The notes under the pieces: generated by a model
Told to the model about the DNA's origin: nothing
The model's input: only the letters and a program-made list of their open reading frames with translations
Database searches by the model: none
Translations under genes and position numbers: made by a program
In this document: positions 13,001 through 25,493 of the stretch, in pieces
Layout: every line of letters begins with the position of its first letter
Position numbering within the stretch: the first letter of the stretch is position 1
Origin: Botryotinia globosa
Lineage: Eukaryota; Ascomycota; Leotiomycetes; Helotiales; Sclerotiniaceae
DNA: 64,000 bases
Direction of reading: 5' to 3'
Assembly (NCBI GenBank): GCA_014898425.1
Contig: RCSZ01000007.1
Location: 1,612,001 to 1,676,000, forward strand

Positions 13001-14984
13001 CTGCTACTTTCAATAACGGTAGTTAGCAAGTGACAGCAAAAATGGCACACAAACTATATCATATCTTGCTCATCCACTCTCTCATCATCTTCAATTGCTT
13101 ACTTTTGTTTTGACCGTTCGCTTTAGGCTCCGCGAATGCTTACGCCCAATTATCTTTCGAGGTTGGCACACTTCAGCGCAAATCGGCCGAAGCCTGGCTT
13201 TTTTAGTTGACGCGTCCAAGTGTCTAAAAAGAACCGTCAGTGAATGCTGAGCAGGAAAAATCATAATCAGCTGACCTTGGTTTGATGAATTCTAATTGGC
13301 TCTGTGTCTGACCATGTGCGAAAGATCTCCCGAGAATGGTTTCTTTGTTGGCCAGACACAGAGCCCATAAATTGAGAATAGTCTTGGGGTCTTCAAGTCG
13401 CAAGGATGAAGCAGCGATGGAACGGCATCCGCATCATCTCCGACGAAAACGTGTTTGCTCTTTCGAGTCTTCCGTTTGTGCTTGGCTGAATTTTTCATTT
13501 GTTATTGATGTTGATGAGTTTGTGGGAATAACTGAGTATACCTTCTGAAAAAAGATCGAAAGTGTCAGCCAACGCTCGCAGAGAAAAAAGAATTGGATGA
13601 ATCAAAAAGTCCAAAATGCAGGACAAGGTATGGAAAGACAGTTCTCTGGATATTTCTGATGAGATGAGATGATGGGAGACTTACTTTGATGGTTTGGTTC
13701 TATTAAGAAAAGTGAAGCAATCAGCTCAAGTTCCAAAACGGAGATATTTCGATGGATTGAGGACTGCAGAATAGAGGAGTAGGTCGGGAAGTACGGTGGT
13801 CTATCTCTTCTCAGAGAGACCATGGCGGAATTGAATGCTTACTTGATTTGATTTGATTTGATTCTGTTTGAAAGATCGAAGGTGTCAGCTCAAGCTTCAA
13901 GGTTGAATTTACATCAAGTAAAGGAGACGGAAAGGGATTGAATGTAGGGAAAGCCTTTCTGTAACTCATAAGATTCGATAGATTACTTACTTGAACGGAT
14001 AAATTCCTTTTTGTTTATTTTTGGTTTTGTGCTGAAGAAAGAACAATTGCTGATTAAAGATTTGTGGAAAAGAAATTTTCCAAGAAAGCAGACTCTCAGA
14101 AAACTAGAATGGGATTAGTGTCTAAGCCTTGCCGACTAAGCAACTCAAATTATTATTACTGGACAAGTGGGAACAGCATGGGAGCATGATAAGTCAATTA
14201 ACTAATCATTGAAACTGTTTTTGTTGATGAGATGTTGTCATGCACTGTTCGAGTTGTTGCTTCTAAAGGGAAGAGATTTGTTCTCCTTAATAGCCGATCA
14301 GGTGACTGTGTCTTGATAACTTTTGGGGTGAGGTTTGTAAGGGGTTGGAGATGTGATGGGGTTTCGGTTTTAACTTATGATGCAAATTTTGAGTGTTTCT
14401 TGTTTATGGTGGTGTTGGTGGTGATGGATAGACTGTTTCTAGAGTGTATCTTTGAGGATGTGCTGTGTGCAAATATATTATGGGTTTCTTTATACAACGA
14501 GACCGTTTTGATAATCCATCTTATGTTCTGCTGTCAAATTGATCTGTTATATCTGAAAAACTATGTTAGTAAAAGTACAATAAGTCGCAGTGAAAGAGCT
14601 TCAGCATACATCCCACAACTATTCAATCACTTTCGACAACTTGATTAAGTCCAAAAATGGAATGAAATGATTCAGGCTCATGCAAAGTAATCACCTCACG
14701 TACTATGATGATATCGATTGGGGAAGTTTCTATTATATATCTCAAGGTTATATGATCAAAAGTTAATAATCAAAAACCATAAAATCGAAAGCTATGTAAG
14801 CAAAGAGGTATTGAGTGAGGGGAATGGAGAATGGGAGCCTACTCTCTTCTCTCACTCTCAAGAGGATTCCTTCATTACAGAGTTTCAGAATATGTATATC
14901 AAGTTTTTCTATTTTGTCTGAAGATCGAAAACAATAGGATAAATCCCTGTATATCCATCCATGTTTGGATATATTATTGTAAGT

Positions 14985-15172
14985 GAAATATCATATTGAA
15001 TCTCACACCTGAAATTAAATATCATATTATTATTTTGATAAAATATTTCCAAATTAGGATTTTTCGATTTTAGAAAATTAGAAAAATTAAATAATTTTTT
15101 TCATATCGAAATATTATATTGAATCTCACACCTAAATTTAAATATCATATTATTATTTTAACAAAGTATTTC
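14985..15172. repeat. Pair of diverged 65-bp AT-rich direct repeats
   Basis: Copies at 14985-15049 and 15108-15172 share the core TTGAATCTCACACCT followed by a TAAATATCATATTATTATTT core; they differ at roughly seven sites. Several differences are C/T or G/A transitions. The 58-bp spacer is also AT-rich. Confidence 0.8.
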
Positions 15173-18100
15173 ATATCATCGCGGACTTGAATCATTCGCC
15201 CCGGGGGTTCATAGAGGTATCAAGGGAAATTACTCGCCCCAGACCATCTGATAAGAATCTATTGAAAGAGTTATCCTTATGCACATGTCATACTATTCTC
15301 CATACATTGTACCTTTGATACAAGGCTTAGACTCGATCTACAGATCGTACCTTTTACTTTCGAACTATTCACCAGTCCCTAGCAGTTTCTACAATCAAAG
15401 TGCTTATAACTCCCCATCTTCATTGCTCTTTCTTATATAGTAGTGCTATGAGAAAGGAAAATCTCTTCAACATGGTCTGCGTAGATACTGGCAATCTTTT
15501 TAAAATCTCTCAAGGGAATAGCTTTCGCTACTTTATCACTAATGTTTCAACGAGGAGTTCGTTAAGTACTATATTTGCAGAGACTCGTCCTCCTCTGATA
15601 TACGTAACACCTTCCCTAACAACTCTAATCGTCCCAACATCTAACGCGTATCGATAAGATATGGTACTCGGATGATAGCTGTGCCACGGGTTGAACATAC
15701 TTGGTATCGGACTAGTGCCCCTAGACGTGAGTGGCAAGCAGACTTTTACTATTGTGTACTGTTCTAGCATCATCGTCGTATTTTCCCGTCCTATAATCCA
15801 TTATCTTTTCCTGCTTTTCATCAACTACCTAGGTAGTAACAACAATCGTCTAATCAATGGTGATATTAATAGCGGCAATGAAGTATGAAGTGAAGATGAG
15901 ACTCTTCAGGTAGATATGTTATTCATCCCACTGAACGCATCACGTATAGCACCGGCGAGGAATCAGCACGCTGACCTTGATCTCTAGCAGCTTCTGAGTG
16001 GGTTTGAATCCGTGGCTATCTTGCGGGTAAAGATGCAATTCTTAAGTAAGATCCTACGTTTGCACTGTTCACTTATTGTTATCTTTTTGTTGTGTGACTA
16101 GGTAGGTATGGGAATGATGTGTCTACCCATCTTTGCACATAGTGTTATTGGTATTCTTGGAATAAGATCGAGGTACGGGGAGGGGTCAAGAGCCCGTGAG
16201 ATACAAGTGAATTTTGACACATTCTCACTGCTTAGATAGTTATTTATACCGCACTCTTGATCGTAAGTGTCTTTGCAGTGCTACTGGGTAGGCAGAGTCC
16301 ATACTTGCATGCAGAACAATGCTTCTCCTCGCGCCAACGTCGGTGCTAGATCTAGATACTTTGCCGTATACTCGTCTACTATGAGTCGTGATTCATCTCA
16401 CACTGATTGGCATTACTATCGCTTGACTTCTCGCTGTCGTTAAATTTACTTCTTTATCAGATGAATACTCTATCGTCAATATAAGTTGCACTGGCAGCAC
16501 CTCGATGCTGCTTAATTACCACTTTAGTCAACTGAGATGATCAGAATGATTTCCTCCATATTCAAACATATGGTGCTTTTCAGTCATTTACCTGAGCTAC
16601 CTGAGCTACCTGATATGGCATTGGTGGTAAATCCGAAAACTGTCTACCTAGGTACAGTATATAGAAGTAATTTAGGACTTGTTTACATTTCCAAGAAGAA
16701 TTACTGTTTAGCCTTTCGCCCCCGTCTTCCCCCTAAATTGTTTCTCTCGAGGTCCAATCGCGATAATTCACTCGCTAAGTCCAGCAGTCAAGCTAATCGG
16801 CTGTACTTACCCCTCATAAAGTGTATAGAACAGAACAGTAAGTTTCCTACTTAATATTCACCCACGACTGCCGCTCTCCATTCGCAGTTCCTGCTATACT
16901 CCACTTGAATTTCCGCCTGTGAAATCGAGGTATATGGAATTCAAAGTCTACAATGCTATCCCGCCAAGAAAGTGGTACGAAAATACCCTAGAATCCATCA
17001 TGACAGGTTGGGCTAGTGTGGATACCTCGCTTGAAGAGCGAATCAGAAGTTTTTTAGCTCGAAATTATCAGTCGTGTGCTACTATTTAAATCACTCGAGT
17101 TCCTTTACTGTTTTATTTCAAGAGTCTCAGAACCCCAAGAAAGGTAGTCAAGGATTCAGCCAAGGTTGCGATAGCAAACGACCTCTCTAGAAACGACAAA
17201 GGTAGGTAAAAATGGTTGCGATTTTGGACTGTATAAACCCAATCGTAAGGCAATATGAATGCATTCTTCCTTTTGACAGTAGGTGAGATAAACCATAACA
17301 CTCGAAATTTCAGTGACGAGTGACTAGATATTCCATTCGACAATAACTCGGCTCAAGCAAAAAGATTTAACCTCTCTGCCGCTTTTCTCCAAAGCTTGCT
17401 CGGACTTGTGCGGTCCCCATCTGTCCAGTATTGTTCTGCCTGCTAGAATTATCCAAGAGTCTCTTGTCATTCCTACTCGCTATCGCAGAAGAAATATATA
17501 TGTGGATCCTGGTTTTCTGAAGTGTTATCTTTAAACTATTCACACATATGAAATTCCCCCTTAAAATCTCCAAATGTTCACTCTTTAGCATTCCCCTTCT
17601 CTCCTGAACACCATCCCACTGTTGCAAATCTGTTCATTGGCCGAGAGCCTAATTAGGGTTTCTACTCTTCGAAATAGCACGTAAACTCATTTCACAAACC
17701 CAGTTCCAAGTTCCTAGCCTAGGAAGAAATAATCATATGTATAAGAGCCGAGTATTCTACCCAAACACGACATCACATTCACAGAAAAAACTGCTTTGTG
17801 ACAGAGCGATAAGGACCCTGCCAGATACCTACTCATAACGGAGTACCTTCGACTACCTACATAGTATTCAACTCCGCCATCAACTCCACCATCAATACAC
17901 AATACATATACCACCAACACCACCACCACAAACCAGCAGAAAACAAAGAAGAAATCCGAAACAACAATAACAACACTCAGTCAAATCAACGATGAGAAAC
18001 CTTCAGTGGCTGAGACAACAATAAAATCACACATATCCATACCTCCCTACAACATAACATAACATGACATAAACGAAGAAAATATAATAGTAAACCTCTC

Positions 18101-18650
18101 AAACTACCTAGGTACTTGACGTGATCTCAGCATGATAATCAGTGGGTGGATGGGAAAGATAGAGGTGATGATCTGTTCCGAGCTTGCGAAATTGTTCACA
18201 GGGTTGATGATTTATGTGTTATGTTATGTTTTGTAGGTGTATGGTGATTTACTGGATATATGTGAAGCATATACTCACTACACGGTATATCATCAGCACC
18301 CTGCCTCTTTTCTTCCAAATGGTTGGAAAATATTCAAGTACTCAGAACATAATTCCTCCCTCCCATCTCTCCATCTTTCCATCTTTCCAAAAACCAAGAA
18401 TCCCCGAAAAGGAACCCATGACTTCTTTCTGTGTCTGTGTATATTTCCACCATGGAATGTTATACTCGAAACAGTTACATGTGGGAGGAAAGGATTTAGC
18501 GAGCGATTTTTTTTGTATATTTTTGGGGGGTTTTCAATAATTTGGGATTGGAAGGGGATAATAGGATGAGGGTGAGAGTGAGAGTGAGAGTAATGATAAC
18601 AATGAAAATAGTAGTAGTAATAAGACAATACTAAAACTATACATTCTCAC

Positions 18651-18700
18651 CATCATCCTCATCCTCATCCTCATCCTCATCCTCATCCTCATCCTCCTCA
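18651..18700. repeat. ATCCTC hexanucleotide microsatellite
   Basis: About seven ATCCTC units, read on the minus strand as GAGGAT and translating to Arg-Met dipeptides, which accounts for a spurious ORF there. Confidence 0.9.
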
Positions 18701-19373
18701 TCCCCATCATCATCTCACATACCCCAACCCTCACTCAAATCCCCTACTCAAAACCTAATATCCCCTAAAACTTCAAACCCCAAATCCCAAACCCCATCCA
18801 TCTCATCACATCCATCACTCATTGAATACCTAGATAAATAAATAAAAAAACACTCCTAACCCGACTCACTAGACAAGACTAGGCTAATAAAAACTTCTTA
18901 TTCTTATTCTTATTATATGTCTTGATTAATTTACTCCTCATACATATCTACCTACCTAACTACCTCCCTACCTAACTACCTCCCTACCTATATACATCAC
19001 ACCACAAACTCATTAAAGAAACCCAGATACTTTTCCAAACAATGCATAGACCAAGTACCTAGATATACTTTCCAGAGTGCAAGACTATATAAACTGCGAT
19101 ATCGTAGAGACAATAATGGATAGTTGAATACATATATACCTGTGGATATTTATACAAACTGTAGTAATGGATTTGTATACTTCATCCGACTTCGGGGTGT
19201 ATCTTTAGTGAAGTGAATTGAAAACTATAGCTACAAGTATCAACCACCTCATCCGAGTACTTTCAATTTTGCGGGGACCCGGGAATCTGACGAGGAGGTG
19301 GGTGGGAGAAAATATAAAAATCTAAGTTTAACTCTATATCTAAATCTACATCAGTATATAAATACAAAACCCC

Positions 19374-19889
19374 TCAAGCCCCCTTCAACCCCCTCGCTAA
19401 AGTTTGCGACCTCACTGCTTTCCGCTGCGCCTCCTCAGTACCCAATCCCCAACCCCTCAAAAACGCCATGCGCATCGCCGCCGCCACATAGACAAACCCA
19501 ACATTTCCCCACGCCATCTTATTCCAGGCGCCCACGTTCCAGTAGATGCTCCAACCCAGGTCCTTGACACTATACAGGTGACCGAAATCCGCGACGAGCA
19601 GCCCAAACAGGAAGACTTTCCAGACGCGGAGATCGGATGTGCAGCGGAGAACGAGGGCTTCGTTGAGGGCGAGGAGGAGATACAGGTTTGCGAGTTGGGT
19701 GAGCGCGATGTGGGCGGAGAGGGGGATGTCGGTGGGGGTGGGGTAGGGAGAGGAGGGGGCGTGTGTGAGGAGGAGATATTGGTGTGGTTTGAAGTGGGCG
19801 TAGTAAGCTCCGGCGAGGGTGGAGAGAGGTTCGATGATGAGGAAGAACCAGCTATAGGCCATAGGGAGACGGAACTCGGGTGGAGCCAT
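19374..19889 (-). CDS. Small four-helix membrane protein, DUF7704-like
   Basis: A single-exon frame of 171 residues. The opening PPEFRLPMAYSWFFLIIEPL followed by STLAGAYYAHF matches the fungal family I know as DUF7704, whose members begin with a LP-x-x-Y/x-FF-x-IEPLS motif and span the membrane about four times. Hydrophobic segments lie near residues 10-28, 58-80, 85-105 and 125-145. The conserved pattern VWKVFLFGLLVADFGHLYS with a later W-N-x-x-W motif is also typical. Function is unknown; topology suggests an endomembrane protein. The plus-strand 217-codon ORF over the same bases is an antisense shadow. The start chosen is the first ATG upstream of the conserved motif; the upstream frame is closed by stops. 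Confidence 0.8.
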   Translation of the reverse strand: MAPPEFRLPMAYSWFFLIIEPLSTLAGAYYAHFKPHQYLLLTHAPSSPYPTPTDIPLSAHIALTQLANLYLLLALNEALVLRCTSDLRVWKVFLFGLLVADFGHLYSVKDLGWSIYWNVGAWNKMAWGNVGFVYVAAAMRMAFLRGWGLGTEEAQRKAVRSQTLARGLKGA

Positions 19890-20353
19890 GATGGTGAGAT
19901 AATTTTTCTGGGCGTTGGAAGATTGCGAACGTGGGGTTTCTCCGTTTCGAGGGTGAAGGTTGGAGTGAGCCCGAAGGCTTGGTCTCTTTTTTTTCTTTGG
20001 CCGTTCGGAGGGGTTTGGATAGATGACGAATGGGAGTCGATTGATGACTCGGGTTGATCTCGATCGATGAATGCCGATTTGATGGCAATTGACTCGGTTG
20101 ATTCTTCTCTGCTAGTCTTTTGATAAGCTTGGAAGTTGTATGTGTATGCGTGTATGTACTAGGGACTAACTGTAGGTAGGTAGGTAGGATGTACTCAAGT
20201 AACTGATTAACTATACGTAGGTCGACAGAGCTATGACTCGTAAAGCATGAACAATGAACAATGAACAACGACAAACTCGAATGGGGTAGGTAGGTAGCCA
20301 GATGGAACGGGACCTTCCCATCATCCCACTCACGGATAAAAAATTTGCATCAA

Positions 20354-20413
20354 GGCAGTCAAAGTGGCAGTCAAAGTGGCAGTCAAAGTGGCAGTCAAAG
20401 TGGCAGTCAAAGT
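20354..20413. repeat. Five perfect copies of a 12-bp repeat
   Basis: GGCAGTCAAAGT is repeated five times without a mismatch, about 470 bp upstream of the DUF7704-like start. It could bind a regulator, but no evidence beyond position supports that. Confidence 0.95.
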
Positions 20414-21155
20414 TCCCACGCTAATGAGCATTTTAAGTCTGGGGGATCAGCGGATTAGGGTTCGTGGTAACCCCTTTGATCATTTGAAATCCCGAACCTG
20501 AGTTATGTTGCCATGCTGCTTTGAGGTATTGGCATTTCGATTCTGATCTGATCCACCAGTGATCTGAGTGTCGATGAGATGGAATTGACGTGTGAGATGA
20601 TTTGGAAATTTACGTGATTGTTAAAGCGGCGATGCGTGGGAATTGATTGGGGAATTTGATCCGATATCATCCATATCCATCCATTGTATACGTGTGTGCG
20701 ATTGCGATAGAGTACGCAGGGCAGGATATTGATCAATTTTAACCCCTGGGATGGGATTTTTAGATACGGAGTAATCCATTTGATATTTGTTTGTTCATCA
20801 AGAGATTGATAAGTGAAAGGAGATCTTCAGATGGTGGTTATATATAGACAGGTATAAGTATAGATATACTAGACAGCTAATATCATACATACATACATTC
20901 TTACTTACTACTTTATATGGATATAACCGAAGATATCTATCTATCTCGTAATCATTTCTTTGTCCTCCCTACCTCTTTCTCTCCTTTCTTCCCTTGTTTC
21001 TTCTTTTCATATTCATAGCGGCGAAGAGAAAAGATCTACAAACGAATTTTCGAAAGTTTATTCCGTAGAAATAACGGCTCCTCGGAAGTGTAATGGTGGG
21101 TGGGTGAGATGTATCTATTCTTCTTGCTTGAATAATGATTAGTAGAGATTGATGT

Positions 21156-21540
21156 TACTATTTTACTATTATTTTAATATCTATTTTAATATCTATTTTA
21201 CTATCTATTTTATGATTTATTTTACTATCTATTTTATAATTTATTTTATTATCTATTCTATTATTTATTTTATCATCTATTTTATTATTTAATCTATTAT
21301 CTATTCTATTATTTATTTTATTATTTATTTTATTATTTATTTTATTATTTATTCTATTATTTATTCTATTATTTATTCTATTATTTATTCTATTATTTAT
21401 TCTATTATTTATTCTATTATTTATTCTATTATTTATTCTATTAATTATTCTATTCTCTATTCTACTATCTAGTCTATTATCTATTCTATCATCTATTTAT
21501 CATCTATTCTATCATCTATTTCATCATTCATCTCCTTCAT
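21156..21540. repeat. ATT-rich minisatellite
   Basis: Nearly 400 bp of TATTTTATTATTTATTCTATT-like words built from 8-10-bp units such as TATTATTTATTC. Only T/A with sparse C; no coding potential. Confidence 0.9.
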
Positions 21541-22425
21541 TCTAGATTACATATACCAAGCGATTCGAATCAAACTTTATTTCTCTTAACCTCTCTCAAG
21601 CCTCTACCTAGATTGTAATGTAATATAAAGTACTACTAATAACAAGAACAATGCTACAAATCCCTCTCTCTCATCCAAAGTCGAGTGAAGAAGAATAAGA
21701 TTCGTCTCTCCTCTCCTCTTCTCTCCTCTCCTCTCCCTTGATAAGGTTTATCCCTCCTCCCCCAAGCCCTTAGCTACTTTTGAAATTTCCTTATCCGACG
21801 CAATATGAGCTGAAGAGAGAAATATCAAACAACGACATTTCGTTTTTTGATAAATAAAAAAAACGAATTCCTTATTTATTATTCCTTATTTATTATTATT
21901 TATTATTCCTTATTTATTATTATATATCTATCATTCCTATATTTATCTTTGGATCCACAATTGAATTTGATTCCTCGACAGTCTAACCATCCATCCATCC
22001 ATCCATCCATCCATTCTTTCTTACATTTTCACAATTCAATTCCTCTCCAATTCCTCCAATTCCTCCAATTCTTCCATCTTCTCCATCTTCTCCATCTTCT
22101 CCATCTTCTCCAATTCCTCCATCATCATCAACACATTCATTTAATTTTATAAACCCGTCAATCTATCAATTCTTCCTCATTTCACTTTAATTCTTTTCTT
22201 TCTTTCTTTTCTGAAATTCAACTCTTGACACCAAAATCTTCATTCACACCGCCCATTGTCTACTCAGACTATTACGCTGTTCCTTTCCCCGGACAACAAA
22301 TTCATCCTGCAGGGACCATAAGTTTTGGCCCAATTATTTGAAGACTTCAAGACCACTCAATTATCTGCCAAAACTCTCAAGTCCATCCATACCCACCATA
22401 ATTTCTTGATCCGGCCGCGACGACA

Positions 22426-24475
22426 ATGACTCGAATCCTTCCAAATGACGAATATTCACCTGTGCAACAGGCACGAGTCACCCTCAGAAGTCCTGCTACC
22501 GCGAGAGGATGGGAGTTTCCACCAGATACATCAAGCACAAACCGCACTCCCCTTCGCAGAATGCGTCTTGGATCGGTCCCCTTAGAAGCTGATGTGTTGG
22601 AGCGAATGTCAGACCTGTCCGTTAGTGAAGATTTGGAAGAGCCGCTAGATGCGCGGCCGACAGGTGGCATAAGAGGTTTGATTCGACGTGCTTCAGTATC
22701 CATAAAGAACAGAAAGAGGAGACATTCGCATGCTACAGAAGAACGTCCATCCTCTTCATCCTCCCCTTGGCACAGACTACGACAAGCTACAAGTTTCAAC
22801 AGAAATTCGAGGATGATACCATCTCACTTCAATTTCGATGGCCCCGTGGATTCTTGCTCGGAATTAGCTTCCCCAACACCTGGACATGGCGGCGCACCTC
22901 CAATCATCCCGATTGGGACTGGTGGAGCCGCGAGAGCTACGGCAGCTGCCCAGAATCTCTTCAAGAATCGAAGCTTTTTGGGGTCTGAAGACACACAACA
23001 GAATGATAGGGAAAGTGCTATTGGCATAGCGGTCGGTACATTAATCGACTCGATACACGCCCAAGACACGTCGATTAGTCGGGTTGATTTTATAGGATGC
23101 CTTCCCATGGAACTCGCCACGCAAATACTATCTTATCTAGATCATATGTCTCTACGTAGAGTGGAACAGGTTTCTCGCAAGTGGGCATTTATGGCGGGAT
23201 CAAAACACGTTTGGCGGGAAACTTTCTTGAGAGAGAAGTCTAGAGCGTATGCTATGCCCCATCCAGTGATTCCGGGAGTGGGAGATGGAGTCCCAGCTTT
23301 GGATCCTGAAACGGATTGGAAAGACATTTATCGCATCAGGCAAAAGTTGGACGACAGATGGATTCTTGGCGAATCGACACCAACTTATCTCCTTGGGCAC
23401 ACGGACAGTATTTATTGCACACAATTCGATGAGTAAGTTCATACTGCCTATTTCTTCACCCGAGGACATTCATTAATATCTTCATAGGCACAAAATCATC
23501 ACTGGTTCTAGAGATAGAACGATTCGTGTGTGGGACATCAAAACTTACAAGTGTGTCTTGGTCATTGGACCTCCAGCTATTGTGAACAATCCGGCTCTCT
23601 TGACCGCTTCTGATGGAAGTCTTGCACATTATGCGACAGGTCCAGTCGAACGAGGTCCAGATGAATTACGACAACCTGGTAGTAAACCACGAACTGTTTC
23701 TTTCCCCATGCATCACAATGCATCGATCTTGTGCCTTCAGTACGACGATGATATCCTTGTAACTGGTTCATCAGACGGTACATGTATCATGTACGACATT
23801 AAGAAAGGATACGAACCAATTATGCGTCTGGAACACCACACTGCAGCTGTCCTTGATCTCGCATTCGATGAACGATACATCGTTACATGTTCTAAAGATG
23901 TCAGTATCTGTATTTGGGATCGTCGCTCGGGTCAGTTGATAAAACAAGTTCGTGGTCATTCGGGTCCAGTTAATGCAGTACAATTGAGGGGAAATTCGAT
24001 TGTAAGCTGCAGTGGAGATTTCCGAGTCAAGTTATGGAACATCGACACAGGGAAGAATATTCGAGAATTCTCGCGCCATACCAAAGGTCTCGCTTGCAGT
24101 CAATTCTCCGAAGATTCAAAATATATCGCGTCGGCTGGTAACGATAAAACTATTCGTATTTGGAATGCCAATACTGGGGAGTGCTTAAAATTAATCAATG
24201 CTCACGAGAATCTGGTCCGATCTTTACATATCGATTCAATTAGTGGAAGATTGATTTCTGGAAGTTATGACCAGGATATTAAGGTCTGGGATATGGAAAC
24301 GGGAAGTTTGTTACTAGACTTTCCAAAGTGGCATGCGAGTTGGGTGTTGGGGGCCAAGAGTGATTATAGAAGAATTGTTAGTACTGGGCAGGATCCCAAG
24401 ATTCTGGTTATGGATTTTGGAGCCGGATTAGAGGGGATTGAGAAGTTGGAGAGTGGGCCCAGAATTGGGATTTGA
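22426..24475 (+). CDS. F-box/WD40 protein, beta-TrCP/FWD-1-like SCF substrate receptor
   Basis: Two exons (22426..23432 and 23488..24475; GTAAGT donor, CATAG acceptor, phase 2) give 664 residues. Residues 1-215 are a disordered Ser/Arg-rich leader. An F-box follows near 219-265 (CLPMELATQILSYLDHMSLR), then WD40 blades to the C-terminus, with GH...WD pairs such as ITGSRDRTIRVWD, VTCSKDVSICIWD, ISGSYDQDIKVWD. The blade order and wording (VTCSKD, then a G-H-x-x-x-VN blade) resemble animal beta-TrCP/Slimb and the Neurospora FWD-1 type, so it probably links phosphorylated substrates to an SCF ubiquitin ligase through SKP1. FWD-1 is known for turning over the clock protein FREQUENCY; that this gene is its ortholog is inference. 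Met30 and Cdc4 are the other fungal F-box/WD40 possibilities. The first blade carries an unusual insertion of about 45 residues (PPAIVNNPALL onwards). Confidence 0.85.
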
Positions 24476-25493
24476 GTGAAGTGAGAGATCGAAAGACGGG
24501 GTGTGGTGTTGTGCTGGGGCATGGACTTTGATTTTGGGATTTCCTTTTGGGCGTTGAAAAGCTGGGGATTTTGGGGGGGGGGGGGGGGGGGGGCGCGGTC
24601 ACTTCGTTGCTTCGTCGTTCGTTATATCTTATTGATACGATTAGAAAGAGGAAGGGGATGAATGGACTTGCTTTTGAGGTTGGACATGGATAGATCTTCT
24701 CTGGGGGGGAGATGGCTAGGTGCTTTGGGATAGGACATGGATTTGGCATGCATGGTGGGTTTTAATATGGAGGCGTTCACACACACGCATGGGGGTATGA
24801 ATATCTAGAGCAAAATGGTATGCCAAGGATTCTCGACATGATTGGGGGATTAGTTCATGGATGGATGGGGATTGCACCACTTGAAACCTTTTTGGGCTGT
24901 ATGCGGTGCATGCATTTATCATTAGACACGCTTTTGGGTTGGATCTTTTGTGTATAGAATTACCTTTTCATTTCATAGATGTTAAAGATGTCTAGAGATT
25001 GAGCAAAATATAAAATATATATGTATCTTTTGTGTTGGCAAAGTTAAAGTATTGGTGTGATATCTTGTGGTGTACGATTGTGTAAGATGTGTATTATGTC
25101 CTGGTATATTAGGTAGTATGTTAATGGAGAGGATTGATATCATTGAATGAATGGATTGATTTGAATGATGCTTAGTTGTAGGGCTACTGTTACGGAGATA
25201 CATGTTTTGAGGGGAGTGAGCTGGATGTTTAGAATTGTCTCACTCAATACAATGGGGATCAATGAGAATGTTCGTGTAGATATGTGAATGGGCGTGTTCT
25301 AACAGTTTATTATTACAAAATATTACCCCACATTGTATTCAATTCAATTGGATACAAATTATATCCACTAACCCAAAATACACTAGCTCTTCGCTTCACA
25401 ATTCGCACAATCAATCTCAAAACTCTCCATCCAAAACTTTTGAAGGAGCGTTCTCTCTCTATTCCCATCCATCGACAATCGACAACCGCAAGC
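24476..25493. other. Intergenic region between F-box gene and RPS7
   Basis: No gene seen. It holds the presumed 3' UTR of the F-box gene, including a 21-base G homopolymer (24573-24593), then AT-rich sequence and the promoter of the ribosomal protein gene. A pyrimidine-rich stretch precedes the RPS7 start. Confidence 0.6.
24573..24593. repeat. Poly-G homopolymer, 21 bases
   Basis: Twenty-one uninterrupted G in the presumed 3' flank of the F-box gene, followed by CGCGG. Length in the assembly may be inexact. Confidence 0.9.

Larger units (their letters stand above)
13001..19373. other. Long gene-poor stretch (6.4 kb)
   Basis: I find no gene I can support. ORFs up to 138 codons (14232-14648) are present on both strands without domain signatures, consistent splice sites or low-complexity-free readings. 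Recurring words include GATCGAA[A/G]GTGTCAGC near 13553 and 13874. The stretch contains a diverged 65-bp direct repeat (14985-15172), a CCTAGGTA-type word in several places and a coding-like but repetitive ATCCTC array near 18651. It may be regulatory, contain lncRNAs, or be decayed sequence. Confidence 0.5.
19890..22425. other. Divergent intergenic region with tandem repeats
   Basis: This 2.5-kb space lies between two divergently transcribed genes and should hold both promoters. It contains TAGG runs near 20175, a perfect 12-bp array (20354-20413), a large ATT-rich minisatellite (21156-21540), CT-rich stretches near 21700-21740 and an imperfect TCCATCTTC array near 22065-22115. The last kilobase is pyrimidine-rich on the plus strand, as is common upstream of fungal genes. 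No gene recognised. Confidence 0.6.

Noticed and set aside
19404..20057. 217-codon plus-strand ORF
   Set aside because: Antisense to the DUF7704-like gene and rich in Glu/Gly from reversed codons; the minus-strand reading has the family motifs.
20354..20413. Could the 12-bp array be a CRISPR-like array?
   Set aside because: Repeats are contiguous without spacers and the genome is eukaryotic.
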